DNA from: a bacterium
Lineage (GTDB): Bacteria > Planctomycetota > UBA1135 > UBA2386
DNA length: 64,000 bases
Assembly: GCA_024743115.1 (NCBI GenBank)
Contig: JANSXC010000004.1
Location: forward strand, 266,113 to 330,112
Direction of reading: 5' to 3'
The notes under the pieces were generated by a model. That model saw nothing but the letters and a program-made list of their open reading frames with translations, had not been told where the DNA came from and ran no database searches. Each line of letters starts with the position of its first letter. Within the stretch, counting starts at the first letter, position 1. Positions 8,752-19,900 of the stretch are shown piece after piece. The translations under genes were made by a program, and so were the position numbers.

Positions 8752-10404
8752 ATGATCCTTCGCCTCGCACTTGTGCCGTTCCTGGCGCTGCCGCTCACCG
8801 CGCAGCGCATTTGTCTCGCCGAGGGCGCGCCCGGCAACCTGCAGATCGTGACGATCTCCGAGTCCGTGCCCACGGCTGCGGCGACCGTCGTGATGCAGAG
8901 CGTCGAGTTCCTGCCGATCGAGATCACGGGGCGCACGCTCAGGCTCGAGCACGATGTGACGCGCACGCGTCGGGTCGAGCGCCACGGCATCGTGCGGCTC
9001 GAGCTGCCGGATGGTGGGCGCCTGTTTCGCTACCGGCGGAATGGTGGCCAGCACTGGGGGTTCTTGCACATCGCGGCCGACGGCACGGCCAGATCCGCGA
9101 TCGAGCGTCCCGGAATCGGTGGAGCGATGGATCCGTTCGAGGATCGCATCGCGGTCGACGCGGATGGGACTGCCGGCGCGGTGCCGTTCGTTGCCGGTGG
9201 TCTCGCGGTGTTCCGGCTCGATGGCGGCGTCTACGCGAGCACCGGTCGGTCCGACCGCGATGCGGCGCCTGCCGCGCATCTGGTGGAATCGCAATCGCCG
9301 ATGGTCGGGTCGACGCACGTCTTCTACGTGACGGATACCGGCCGACTCTTTCGCTGCGGTCTTGCGGATCAGGCTTCGCCGGTCGACGTCAGTCCGGCGC
9401 CCGTGCCGCTCGGCGAACTCGAGGATCAGCTCGCGATGTCCCGCGATGGCCAGCACGTGGTGTTCCTATACGGCCCGCGCGATCAGGAACGGCTCTATCA
9501 CGTGACGACTACCGGGCCGTCGGTCGTCCTGCCGCCGCCGCCCGCGAAGTACGAGGACCCCGAATATCTGCCCGAGGGCCCGGGTGAGCCGGAGCTCATG
9601 CTCAATGATGACGGCACGCGGCTGTTCTACGTGATCGGCAATCACGACGAGCTGTTCCTGCTCGACATGACGGGCGTGTTGCCGACGCTGCACATCACGC
9701 ACGACAACGTGTTCGAGCCCTATATCGGCGTGCATATCTTGCCGAAGTTCCATGGCACGCAGTTGACGGCAGCCATCGGCCACGCCGCCCGAATGGACTG
9801 GTTCCAGGCGTCGCTCGACGCCTTCGGTGGCACTGTCGTGAACCTCTCGGCGACCGGCTCGACGCTGCAGCCGTTTCCGGAAGGTACGCTCGACCCGCGG
9901 CTCGGCGCGGATCTCGGTGACCAACTCTTCGCGATCGAGCAGCAAGGCAACATGCAGGAACTCCGCATGATCGATCTGCCTGGCGGCACGAGTACGGTCG
10001 TGCAACGCGATTCGGTCCTGCAGTTCGACGCCGGAACGTCTTTCACTGCGCAGGCGGACGTTGTCGTTCGGGGAGCCGGGAGTGAGCGGCTCTACGACGG
10101 TGGTTCCGGTCAGCTGCTCGGGGCGCTGCCGGCCGGCTTTCGGTTCACACCGCCGGTTCACGGCATCGTTTCCGCGACGCGGATCGAGATGCTGATTCCG
10201 TGGGGTGTGCCGCTGTACTACCTGCCCGACGGCACCGCGATCCCGGGCGCGATCTCCTATGGTCCGCAGCAGATCGTGATGACGAAGGCACAGGGCATCG
10301 TGCTCAATGGTGCGACGCTGCGCTATCTCGCCGTTGGCGTCGACGTGACGATACAGCGGCCGGCGGCGGCCGTCCGCCTCGTGCTGTCGGGCGCGGGCGG
10401 GTGA
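8752..10404 (+). CDS. Secreted beta-propeller-like (TolB/WD40-type) protein
   Basis: Signal peptide MILRLALVPFLALPLTAQ; repeated strand-like segments (DGTRLFYVIGNHDELFLLDM, DGQHVVFLYGPRDQERLYHV). Confidence 0.6.
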   Translation: MILRLALVPFLALPLTAQRICLAEGAPGNLQIVTISESVPTAAATVVMQSVEFLPIEITGRTLRLEHDVTRTRRVERHGIVRLELPDGGRLFRYRRNGGQHWGFLHIAADGTARSAIERPGIGGAMDPFEDRIAVDADGTAGAVPFVAGGLAVFRLDGGVYASTGRSDRDAAPAAHLVESQSPMVGSTHVFYVTDTGRLFRCGLADQASPVDVSPAPVPLGELEDQLAMSRDGQHVVFLYGPRDQERLYHVTTTGPSVVLPPPPAKYEDPEYLPEGPGEPELMLNDDGTRLFYVIGNHDELFLLDMTGVLPTLHITHDNVFEPYIGVHILPKFHGTQLTAAIGHAARMDWFQASLDAFGGTVVNLSATGSTLQPFPEGTLDPRLGADLGDQLFAIEQQGNMQELRMIDLPGGTSTVVQRDSVLQFDAGTSFTAQADVVVRGAGSERLYDGGSGQLLGALPAGFRFTPPVHGIVSATRIEMLIPWGVPLYYLPDGTAIPGAISYGPQQIVMTKAQGIVLNGATLRYLAVGVDVTIQRPAAAVRLVLSGAGG

Positions 10405-10451
10405 CGCGACGTAGGTCCCCATCCGGCGGGATGCGTGGCTACAATGAGCCT

Positions 10452-11036
10452 GTGACCGATAGCGAATCGCTCCATCTCGTGAACGCCGCGCAGGGCGGTG
10501 ATGCGACGGCGCTCGACGAACTGCTGCGCCGTCACCTGCCCGACCTGCGGGCGTTCGTTCGCGCCAAGAGTGGGCAGGTCATTCGCGAACGGGAGTCGTG
10601 TTCGGATCTCGTCCAAACCGTGTGCCGCGAGGTTCTCGGCGGACTCGAAGGCTACGAATGGCGCGGCGAGGGCAGCTTTAGGCATTGGTTGTTCACTGTC
10701 GCGTTGAACAAGATTCGCGGTCGCGCGGATTACTACGCGGCTCAGCGTCGTGACAGCAGACGCGAGGTCGGTGACGACGCGCTCGCCGGGGTGTATGCGA
10801 CCATGTGTGGTCCCAGTCAGCACGCGATCGCGGCCGAGGCGGTTGCGAACTTCGAATCCGGTCTCGATCGGCTCGCCGAGGACCATCGCGATGTCGTGCT
10901 GATGTCTCGCGTCGTCGGACTCAGTCACGCGGAGATCGCTGACGAACTCGGGATCGAGGTCGGTGCCGTGCGCACCCGCCTGAGCCGGGCGCTGACCCGC
11001 CTCGCGACGATCATGGCGGGGCCGCCGCCCGAGTAG
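10452..11036 (+). CDS. RNA polymerase ECF-type sigma factor
   Basis: GTG start (alternative ATG 10431); region 2 SCSDLVQTVCREVLGGLEGYEWRGEGSFRHWLFTVALNKIRGRADY, region 4 HRDVVLMSRVVGLSHAEIADELGIEVGAVRTRLSRALTRL. Confidence 0.8.
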   Translation: MTDSESLHLVNAAQGGDATALDELLRRHLPDLRAFVRAKSGQVIRERESCSDLVQTVCREVLGGLEGYEWRGEGSFRHWLFTVALNKIRGRADYYAAQRRDSRREVGDDALAGVYATMCGPSQHAIAAEAVANFESGLDRLAEDHRDVVLMSRVVGLSHAEIADELGIEVGAVRTRLSRALTRLATIMAGPPPE

Positions 11037-11055
11037 TTGTCGATTCTGATAGCGG

Positions 11056-11526
11056 TCACGCCATCGCCGTGAGCTCGTAGACGAACACTTCGACTTCGTC
11101 GTCGCCGTGATTGCCGCGCTGTTGGCCGACGCGTTCGAAGCCACACTTCTCGAGCACGCGGATCGACGGCGCGTTGGTGGTCGCGACGAACGCGTGCAGC
11201 GGCCTTTCGGCGATCTCCGCCAGCATGAGATTCAGTGCGGCGCTCGCGACGCCGCGGCCCCAGAACTCCTGACCGAGCCAGTAGCCGACGAGCCGGCGGT
11301 CGCCCTCGCGATAGCAGACGATGCTGCCGGCGATGACGCCGTCCGCGAGCACCGTGCGCTTGACCACGCTCTCGTCACCGAGCACGTTCGTTCGCCAGTG
11401 GCGTTCGAAGTCCTCGCGTTCGCGGCCGGGGAATACGGCGAGCGCGTTGCCGGCGGGCTCGCGCTGGAACTCGTACAGGGCCGGGAGATCGCTCTCCCGA
11501 ACGTTGCGCAGTTCGATGGTGGCCAT
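11056..11526 (-). CDS. GNAT family N-acetyltransferase
   Basis: MATIELRNVRESDLPALYEFQREP...GYWLGQEFWGRGVASAALNLML...NAPSIRVLEKCGFERVGQQRG. Confidence 0.88.
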   Translation of the reverse strand: MATIELRNVRESDLPALYEFQREPAGNALAVFPGREREDFERHWRTNVLGDESVVKRTVLADGVIAGSIVCYREGDRRLVGYWLGQEFWGRGVASAALNLMLAEIAERPLHAFVATTNAPSIRVLEKCGFERVGQQRGNHGDDEVEVFVYELTAMA

Positions 11527-11578
11527 GGTACGTCGGGCGGTAGCGGGATTTTTCCGACAGTCGGATCCTAACCGCTGC

Positions 11579-11593
11579 CGGCACCATTCTTGC
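11579..11593 (+). promoter_or_regulatory. Putative sigma54-like promoter CGGCAC-CATTC-TTGC
   Basis: One mismatch (T to C at first position) to TGGCAC-N5-TTGC, GG-N10-GC spacing, 47 bp before the ATG at 11641. Confidence 0.5.
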
Positions 11594-11640
11594 CGGATCA
11601 CCGGCTTGCCTCGCAGCGGTCTGCTTGCCACTCTGCGGGC

Positions 11641-13971
11641 ATGCGCGCGTTGTTCCTCGTTCTCTTCACGCTGCTCTCCGTCGCGGCCGCACAGCCGCCG
11701 CGCTGGCTCTGGTACAAACAACCCGCGGCCGAATGGCAGCAGGCGCTGCCGATCGGCAATGGCCGGCTCGGCGGCATGGTCTTCGGCGGCGCGCCGCGCG
11801 AGCGGATCCAGCTCAATGAGGATTCGCTCTGGGCCGGCAGTGCGGTCGATCGCGATCGCAAGGGCGCGCGCGAGCACCTCGCCAAGGCCCGTGAGCTGTT
11901 GTTCGCCGGCAAGTACGCCGAGGCCGAGAAACTCGTCCAGCGCGAGTTCATGTCGGAGCGCTGGGTGCGCAGCCACCAGACGCTCGGTGATCTGCGTCTC
12001 GAGTTCCGCGGCCACGACGCGCCGCAGGAGTACCTGCGCACTTTGAACCTGCGCGATGGGATCGCCAGTACGACGTATCGGATCGGGGAGTCGACGTATC
12101 GCCGTGAGGTCTACAGCAGTGCGGCCGAGCAGGTGTTGATCGTCGACGTCAAATGCGACGGCAACGAACCGTTCCTCGTCGAGGTCGGGCTGACCCGCTC
12201 GGCGTGTGCCGAGACCGAGCTCGTCGACGAGCGCACGCTGCGGCTGAGCGGCCAGGCCAACCGCGGCAAGGAGCATCCGGGAACGACGTTCGTGTCGTTC
12301 TTGCGCGTGCTCGCGGGTGACGTCGCGCGCAGCGGACCGGGGCAGGACGGGGTGCCGCGCCTCGTCGTCCGAGCCAAGGGGCGGATGACACTCGCTCTGA
12401 CGGCGGCGACGAGCTTCGGAAGTGGCATCGGATTGGCCGAGAAGCTGGCGCCGGAGGCTGCGCTCGACAACGCGAAGCTCGAGCTCGATGCTATCACGGG
12501 TCGCGATCCCGACGCCATCCGGCAGCTGCACGTGACCGACCACCGGGCGCTGTTCGATCGCGTCGACATCGATCTCGGCGGCAAGGTGCTGCGTGGTCTG
12601 CCGACGGACCTGCGGCTCGATCGCGTTCGGCAGAACTCGAACGATCCGGACCTCGCGGCGACCTACTTCCAGTTCGGGCGCTACCTGCTCATGGCGAGTT
12701 CGCGACCGCTCTCTATGCCCGCCAATCTGCAGGGGCTTTGGAACGAGCACATCGATGCGCCCTGGAACGCGGACTACCACATCAACATCAACCTGCAGAT
12801 GAACTACTGGCTCGCGGAGGTCGGCAATCTCAGCGAGTGCCACGAGCCGTTCTTCGACTTCGTCGAGGCTCTCGTGCCCAACGGGCGCAAGACGGCGGCC
12901 GAGCTCTACGGCTGTAAGGGCTGGGTCGCACATCACACGAGTGATGCGTGGGCGTTCACGTCGCCGATCGGCAGCACGAAGTGGGGGATGTGGCCGACGG
13001 GCGGTGCCTGGTGCACGTCGCATTTCGTCGAGCACTATCGCTTCACGGGCGACAAGGAGTTCCTGAAGGATCGAGCCTGGCCAATCCTCTGCAGCTCAGC
13101 CGAGTTCTTCCTCGACTACCTCGTTGAGCATCCGGCGACGGGCAAGCTCGTGTCGGGGCCGTCGATGTCGCCGGAGAACTCCTTCCGCACCAAGGACGGT
13201 GTCGTGGCCCACGTGACGATGGGGCCGGCGATGGATCAGCAAATCATCGCGGATCTGTTCGTCAACATCGTCGAGTTGGCCCCAGAGCTCGGGATCGGCA
13301 AGGACGACGAGTTCATCAAGCGCGTGAACGACGCGTTGACCCGGCTCCAGGGGCCGCAGGTCGGCAGTGACGGTCGGCTGCTCGAGTGGAACGAGGAGTT
13401 CGAGGAGCCCGAGCCGGGGCATCGCCACATGAGTCACCTCTACCTGCTCCATCCGGGCGATCGGGTCGATACGGTGAAGACTCCGGATCTGACTCAGGCC
13501 GTGCGCAAGAGTCTGCTGACACGCCTCGAGAAGGGTGGCGGACACACGGGCTGGAGTCGAGCCTGGATCATCAACTTCTTCGCGCGGCTGCGCGATCCCA
13601 CCCGCGCCTGGGAGAACCATCAGGCTTTGCTACGCAAGTCGACGTTGCCCAACTTGTTCGACGACCATCCACCGTTCCAGATCGACGGCAATTTCGGCGC
13701 CGCCGCTGGCATTGCGGAGATGCTACTGCAGAGTTTCGCGCGGCGTTTGACCGTGTTGCCGGCCCTGCCACGCGGCTGGGGCACGGGCCATGTCAAAGGG
13801 CTCTGTGCGCGCGGTGGGTTCGTCGTCGACATCGAGTGGGAGCGCATGCGACCGACGGAGATCCGGGTGACAAGCCGCCTCGGCAATCCGTTGACCGTCG
13901 AGCATCGCGGCACGCTGCTCTGTGAGGATCGGCCGACGAAGGTCGGAGAAACGGTCGTTCTGAAGCCGTGA
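11641..13971 (+). CDS. Glycoside hydrolase family 95-like (alpha-L-fucosidase) with signal peptide
   Basis: PAAEWQQALPIGNGRLGGMVFGGAPRERIQLNEDSLWAG..., WNADYHININLQMNYWLAEVGNLSECHEP, GDRVDTVKTPDLTQAVRKSLLTRLEKGGGHTGWSRAWIINFFARL. Confidence 0.9.
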   Translation: MRALFLVLFTLLSVAAAQPPRWLWYKQPAAEWQQALPIGNGRLGGMVFGGAPRERIQLNEDSLWAGSAVDRDRKGAREHLAKARELLFAGKYAEAEKLVQREFMSERWVRSHQTLGDLRLEFRGHDAPQEYLRTLNLRDGIASTTYRIGESTYRREVYSSAAEQVLIVDVKCDGNEPFLVEVGLTRSACAETELVDERTLRLSGQANRGKEHPGTTFVSFLRVLAGDVARSGPGQDGVPRLVVRAKGRMTLALTAATSFGSGIGLAEKLAPEAALDNAKLELDAITGRDPDAIRQLHVTDHRALFDRVDIDLGGKVLRGLPTDLRLDRVRQNSNDPDLAATYFQFGRYLLMASSRPLSMPANLQGLWNEHIDAPWNADYHININLQMNYWLAEVGNLSECHEPFFDFVEALVPNGRKTAAELYGCKGWVAHHTSDAWAFTSPIGSTKWGMWPTGGAWCTSHFVEHYRFTGDKEFLKDRAWPILCSSAEFFLDYLVEHPATGKLVSGPSMSPENSFRTKDGVVAHVTMGPAMDQQIIADLFVNIVELAPELGIGKDDEFIKRVNDALTRLQGPQVGSDGRLLEWNEEFEEPEPGHRHMSHLYLLHPGDRVDTVKTPDLTQAVRKSLLTRLEKGGGHTGWSRAWIINFFARLRDPTRAWENHQALLRKSTLPNLFDDHPPFQIDGNFGAAAGIAEMLLQSFARRLTVLPALPRGWGTGHVKGLCARGGFVVDIEWERMRPTEIRVTSRLGNPLTVEHRGTLLCEDRPTKVGETVVLKP

Positions 13972-16900
13972 ACCGCGATTCGAAGATCGCGCTCGAGATC
14001 GACGCGACGCCAGGTCTGTGCTACGCGATGCAGCAGAGCGCGGTGCCGTGGTTGAACGGCGTGCGATTGCACAATCGCGGCACGGTGACCATTCGTGATG
14101 TGACCGTCACGGTCACGCTCGAGCCGCCGTTCGCAGCGCCGCTCGAATGGCGCATCGCCGAGGTGGCTGCGGGCGGGTCGGCCGAACTCGAGCGACCCGA
14201 TCCGCGGCTCGAACTCGCCGAACTCGCGAATCTGCTCGAACGGGTGCGAGGTGAACTGCGCGCCGTCGCTGTCGACGAGAGCGGAGCGGTCGTCGCCGAC
14301 ACGGGCGTCGACCTCGAGATCCTCGCATTCAACGAGTGGCCCGGGCTCGCGGTTCTGCCGCAGTTGCTCGCGGCGTTCGTGCTGCCGAACCATCCGGCGC
14401 TCTTGCCCGTACTCCATGCGGTGTCCGAGCGACTCGCGCAAGCGACCGGCACTGGTGCGCTCGACGGCTATCAGAGTCGCGAGGCGTCGCGCGCCGATGC
14501 GATCGTCACCGCCGTGTACGATGCGCTCGCGGCGTGCAACATTCGCTACGTCAGTGCGCCGCCGAGCTTCGAGCGAACCGGTCAGAAGATCCGCACGCCC
14601 GAGCAGGTGCTCGGCGACCGACTCGGCACGTGTCTCGACCTGGCACTCCTCATGGCTGCCGTGCTCGAGCACGTCGGTCTGCACCCGTTCGTGATCCTCG
14701 AGCGCTCGCACGCCTACGTCGGGGTCTGGCTCGTCGAACAGTCGCAGCCCGAAGCGATCTACGCCGACGCGATCGAAGTCCGCAAGTTCTGCGACGCGGG
14801 GGCGCTGACCGTCGTCGAGGCCACGGGGATCTGCGAGTCGGGCCGCGCTTCGCTCGAAGCGTCGGAGCGCTCGGCGCGCGGTCGGCTCGACGACGAGCCT
14901 GCGTTCCAGGTGGCGGTCGACGTCGCGGCCTCGCGGCGGCAGGGTATCGCGCCGCTGCCGCCGCGCGTGCGGGCCTACGCGCCGGGCGAGGCGGTGGATC
15001 CACAGGGCGAACGGGATGAAGCGCTGGCCTCGTTGCCACGGCGACCGTCGTCGGCCGTTTCGCCTTCGGGCGAGGCGGTGACCGGCGACTCCGGCGCCGC
15101 CGACCCCGAGGTCGGCGAGCCGTTGCCCGAGCCGGCACCGTCGCGTGGCCCGAAGGATCGGCTCGAGCACTGGAAGTCCAAGCTGCTCGATCTGACGATG
15201 TTCAATCGGTTGCTCAACTTCCGAGAGACGCGGAAGACGATCCGGCTTTGCGAGCACGATCTCGAGGCGCTCGAGGACCGATTGCAGCAGCGTGGCCGAT
15301 TGCGCATCCATCCGCGGCCGCAGGTCGGTCAGGGTGGCGATCCGCGGGACCTCGAGCTCGAGGAGCAGCGCACGGGAGTCGACGTCGTCGAGCAGTTCCT
15401 GGCCGAAGAACTCCGTTCTGGCCGCTTGCGTGCGGATCACGAAGAAGAGGATCTGGAGGCCCGGCTCGTCGAGATCTTTCGTCACGCGCGGACGTCGCTC
15501 GAAGAGAGTGGCGCCAATACGCTGTACCTGGCGGTCGGGTTCCTGCGCTGGTTCGAGACCCCGCAGTCGACGAAGGAGCGCCGCGCGCCGCTGCTCTTGT
15601 TGCCACTGGTGATCGAGCGCACCTCCGTGCGCGAAGGCTTCCGGCTCGTGCTCGATGACGCCGAGCCGCGCATCAACCAGACGTTGCTGCAGATGCTCGA
15701 ACGCGACTTCGAGCTTCGGGTCGACATCGACGCGGTTCCCGAGGACGACCTCGGCGTCGATGTCGGGGCGGTGCTCGACGCGTTCCGCGCAGCGGCGCTC
15801 GGGATGCCGCGGTGGGAAGTCGAGAGCGGCGCGCAGGTCGGGTTCTTCTCGTTCACGAAGTATCTGATGTGGCTCGATCTCGCCGATCGCGAGGCGCTGA
15901 TGCGGGCGCCGGTGCTGAACCATCTCGTCGAGTCACCCGGCCTGACGTTCGCCCAGGAAGTGCCGGAGCTGCCGCGCGACGAGCTCGACGATCTCGATCC
16001 GGTCGATGTCTACTGCCCCAAGGATGCGGACAGCTCCCAGCTCGCTGCCGTGCTCGCAGGCGCCCAGGGCCGCACGTTCGTGCTCGAGGGGCCACCGGGC
16101 ACGGGCAAGTCGCAGACGATCACGAACCTGATTGCGCAGGCTCTTGCGAACGAGAAGCGCGTGCTCTTCGTGGCCGAGAAGCGGGCCGCGCTCGAGGTCG
16201 TGCAGCGGCGCCTGGACAGCGTCGGGCTCGGCGCGTTCTGCCTCGAACTGCACTCGAGCAAGAGCGGCAGCAAGGCCGTGCTCGAGCAGTTGCGGCGGCC
16301 GCTCGAACTCGAACAGCGCCGCGAGCCGCGCGATTGGCAGGCGATCGCCCGCGAACTCCAGTCCGAACGCCATCGGCTCAATCGCTACGTTCGGGCGATC
16401 CATCAGCGCCGGGATCACGGCCTGTCGCTGTTCGCCGCAATCGGGCGGCTCGTGGATCTGCGGGATGCACAGCGAGTACCGATGCCCGAACTGCTGCGCG
16501 GCGCGCCTGACGACGTGGCGACCGCCCGACGCGCGGTCGAAGAACTCGCGGGCGCCGCGCAGCGCCTCGACGTACCGGTTCGCGAAGTCTGGTGGGGTGT
16601 GCGACGCACCGACTGGTCGCCTGCGTTGCTGCGTGACATCGTGCCCGCAGCAGAACGACTGCAGCGCGCGACCGAAGCCTACGGTGGTGCGGTCCGCCGG
16701 ACCCTGGCGGCGTTCGGCATCGAGGCTCGCATCGGTGAGGCCGGCGCGAGTCGCGACCAGGGCGAGCTGCTCCTGCAGCTCGCGGATCTCTTCAGCCGTT
16801 CGAGACTGCCGCCCTCGACGCTGGTGCTGCACGAGTCGTGGCGTCGGGCCGACGAGGCGCTTGCGGCACTCGTCGCGATCGGCCGCGATCGCAACAAGCT

Positions 16901-19900
16901 CTGGCAGCCGTTGGCCGAGCGCTGGCAGCGCGAGCTGCTGACGCTCGATCTCGATCGGCTGGCGGCGGCCTATCGTCAGTCGGCTGAATCGTTCTTCTTG
17001 ATTCGCTGGTGGAAGCTGCGGGGGCCGAAGCGCGAGCTGCAAGCCGTCGCGGCGGCCGGGGTGCCCGTCGCGGATCCGCGCGCCGTGCGCGACGACCTCG
17101 GTCGGGCGCTCGCGGTGCGCGGGGAAGAACGCCGGTTGTTCCAAGGCGACCCCGAAGTCGTGCGGCTGCTCGGCGCCGCGTGGAACGGCGGGCTCGCCGA
17201 CTGGAATCGGATCGACGCGTGGCTGTCGTGGGTGCGCGACGTGCGGCAGATCGTGATGCAGATGTTCCCGGGTTCGTTGCAGCCAGACGCCGAGTTCCTG
17301 GCCGGGATCGGTCGTCAACTCGACGGGTTGGCCGAAGGGGCGGATGTGTTGCCGGGCAAGCTCGGCGCGCTGCGGACGGCGCATGACGAATACCGCGCGG
17401 CCCTCGACGTCGTGCGGTCGATGCTCGAACTCGATGTTGATGCCGCGTTCGGCAGCGGTGATGCGGCGGGTCTTGCGGGGCTGATCGACGCGCGGCTTCG
17501 CCGGTGGTTGCACGACGTGCCGCGACTGCGGGAGCAGTGCGCCTATGCGCGTGCGGCGACCGAGGCGGCCGACCACGGCGCGGCCCCACTCGTCGCCGCG
17601 CATGCCGGCGGCGAGCTCGCCACCGATCAGCTGCAGGCGACGTTCGAGCGGACGTTCCTCGAAGCCTGGCTCGACGGAATCCATGCCGCGCATCCCGAGC
17701 TCGCGATGTTCCGAGGCGCGGATCACGAGCGTTCGATCCGCGAGTTCCGCGAACTCGATCAGCGCGCGATCCGGACCGCGGCGCAGGTCATCGTCGCGCG
17801 GCTCTTGGCGCGGCTGCCGAGAGTTCGCGACACGCAGGCCGCGAGCAGCGAGCTCGGCATTCTCGAGCGCGAGCTCAAGAAGCAGCGGCGCCACAAGCCC
17901 GTGCGGCGCCTGATCGCCGAGATCCCCGGGCTCTTGTCGCGCCTCGCGCCCTGTGTGCTCATGAGTCCGCTGTCCGTGGCGCAGTTCCTCGGGCGTTCCG
18001 ATACCCGTTTCGATCTTGTCGTGTTCGACGAGGCCTCGCAGATCCCGATGTGGGACGCGGTCGGCGCGATCGGTCGTGGCGATTCCCTCGTCGTCGTCGG
18101 TGACAGTCGGCAGCTGCCGCCGACGTCGTTCTTCCAACGGCTCGAGCAAGGTGATGACGACGATACGGATGACCTGCCCGACGATCTGGAGAGCGTGCTC
18201 GACGAGTGCAGTGCAGCCGGACTGCCCCGGATGTACCTCGACTGGCACTACCGCAGTCGTCACGAGTCGCTGATCGCGTTCAGCAACCACCACTACTACA
18301 GCAACCGGCTGCTTACCTTCCCCGCGCCCGCCGAGAAGGCGGCGGGCCTCGGCGTTCGATTCGTCGCCGTCGACGGGATCTACGATCGCGGTGGCTCGCA
18401 GCAGAACAAGGTCGAGGCCGAGGCGCTCGTCGCGGAGGTTCTCGCGCGGCTCGCGGATCCTGCCCAGGCCGAACGCACGATCGGTATCGTCACGTTCAGC
18501 CGGAGCCAGCAGGTCCTGATCGAAGACCTGCTCGATCGCGCCCGCGGCGAGAACCCGGCGCTCGAACCGTTCTTCACCGCGGTCGAAGAACCCGTGTTCG
18601 TCAAGAACCTCGAGAACGTGCAGGGTGACGAACGGGACACGATCCTGTTCTCGATCTGCTACGGCCCCGATGCCGCGGGCAAGATCTACGAGAACTACGG
18701 CCCGTTGAACCAGCAGGGTGGCGAGCGCCGCCTCAACGTCGCCGTGACCCGCGCACGCCGCGAACTCGTGGTGTTCTCCTCGCTGCGCGCGGACCAGGTC
18801 GCCACGCGCACGGCTGCGGTCGGCGCGCGGCACCTGCGCGCGTTCCTCGACTACGCCGAACGTGGGGAGGCTGCGCTCGCAGCCGCCGTCGCCGCCGATC
18901 CCTCCGGCGACGTGGAGTCGCCGTTCGAGGCGGCCGTGCGCGACGAACTCGTGCGGCGCGGGCACGAGGTGCACCCGCAGGTCGGGTGCTCGGGCTATCG
19001 CATCGATCTTTGCGTCGTCGATCCCGAGGCTCCGGGGCGCTACCTGCTCGGTATCGAGTGTGATGGCGCGACCTATCACGGGGCGGCGACGGCGCGTGAT
19101 CGCGACCGCATTCGTGCGGCCGTTCTGCGCGGTCTCGGCTGGCACCTCCATCGCGTCTGGTCGATGGACTTCTGGCAGGATCCGGTCGGTGAAATCGAAC
19201 GCCTCGAGATTGCGATCGCGGAAGCGAAGCAGCGGGTCGCGTGGGCGGCACAGGAGGCGGTCGTTGCCGATCGCGCGGTGCCCGAGGTCGACGACGACGG
19301 GAGTCGTGAGGCTGCGGCATTCGACCTTGCGGATGCCGAGGCCGAGGCCGGTGAGGGCGATTCGCCGGCGCCGGAAGCAGAACCCGGTGCCCAGGGCGGG
19401 GATCGGCCAGGGCCGGAAAACGGGCGCGAGGCGGACCCGAACGGGCCGCGGCCGTACGCGGTGGCAGACTTGCGCCCGGCTCGCAAGGACGCGGACTTCT
19501 ACGCGCCGAAGAATTCGCGGCAGGTCCGCGCGCATGTCGAAGAGGTCCTCGCGGTCGAGGCGCCGATTGCGTTCGATCGCCTGACCAAGACCGTCGCGAC
19601 TGCGTGGGATGTCTCGCGAGTCACCGAGAAGGTGCGGAGCCGCATTCGTGAATCACTGCCGGCGGCTGTCGTGGAGCAGGCCGGTGTCGTTCACGCGACG
19701 GCAGAACTCGCAAAGACGTTCCGGGGCTTCCGCGTGCCCGAGGCCGAGAACGTCAACGAACGGCCGGCCGAGGATCTGCCCGCGGTCGAGGTGAAGAACG
19801 CGATGGCCTGGCTGCTCGAGCAGCACCACGCGCTGTCGGCGGAGGACCTCGCGCGCGAAGCGGCGCGTTGCTTCGGGATTCATCGCCTCGGATCGGTCGT

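Noticed and set aside
15933-19535. 1200-aa minus-strand ORF
   Set aside because: Antisense shadow of the helicase-nuclease gene; no domain motifs and biased composition.
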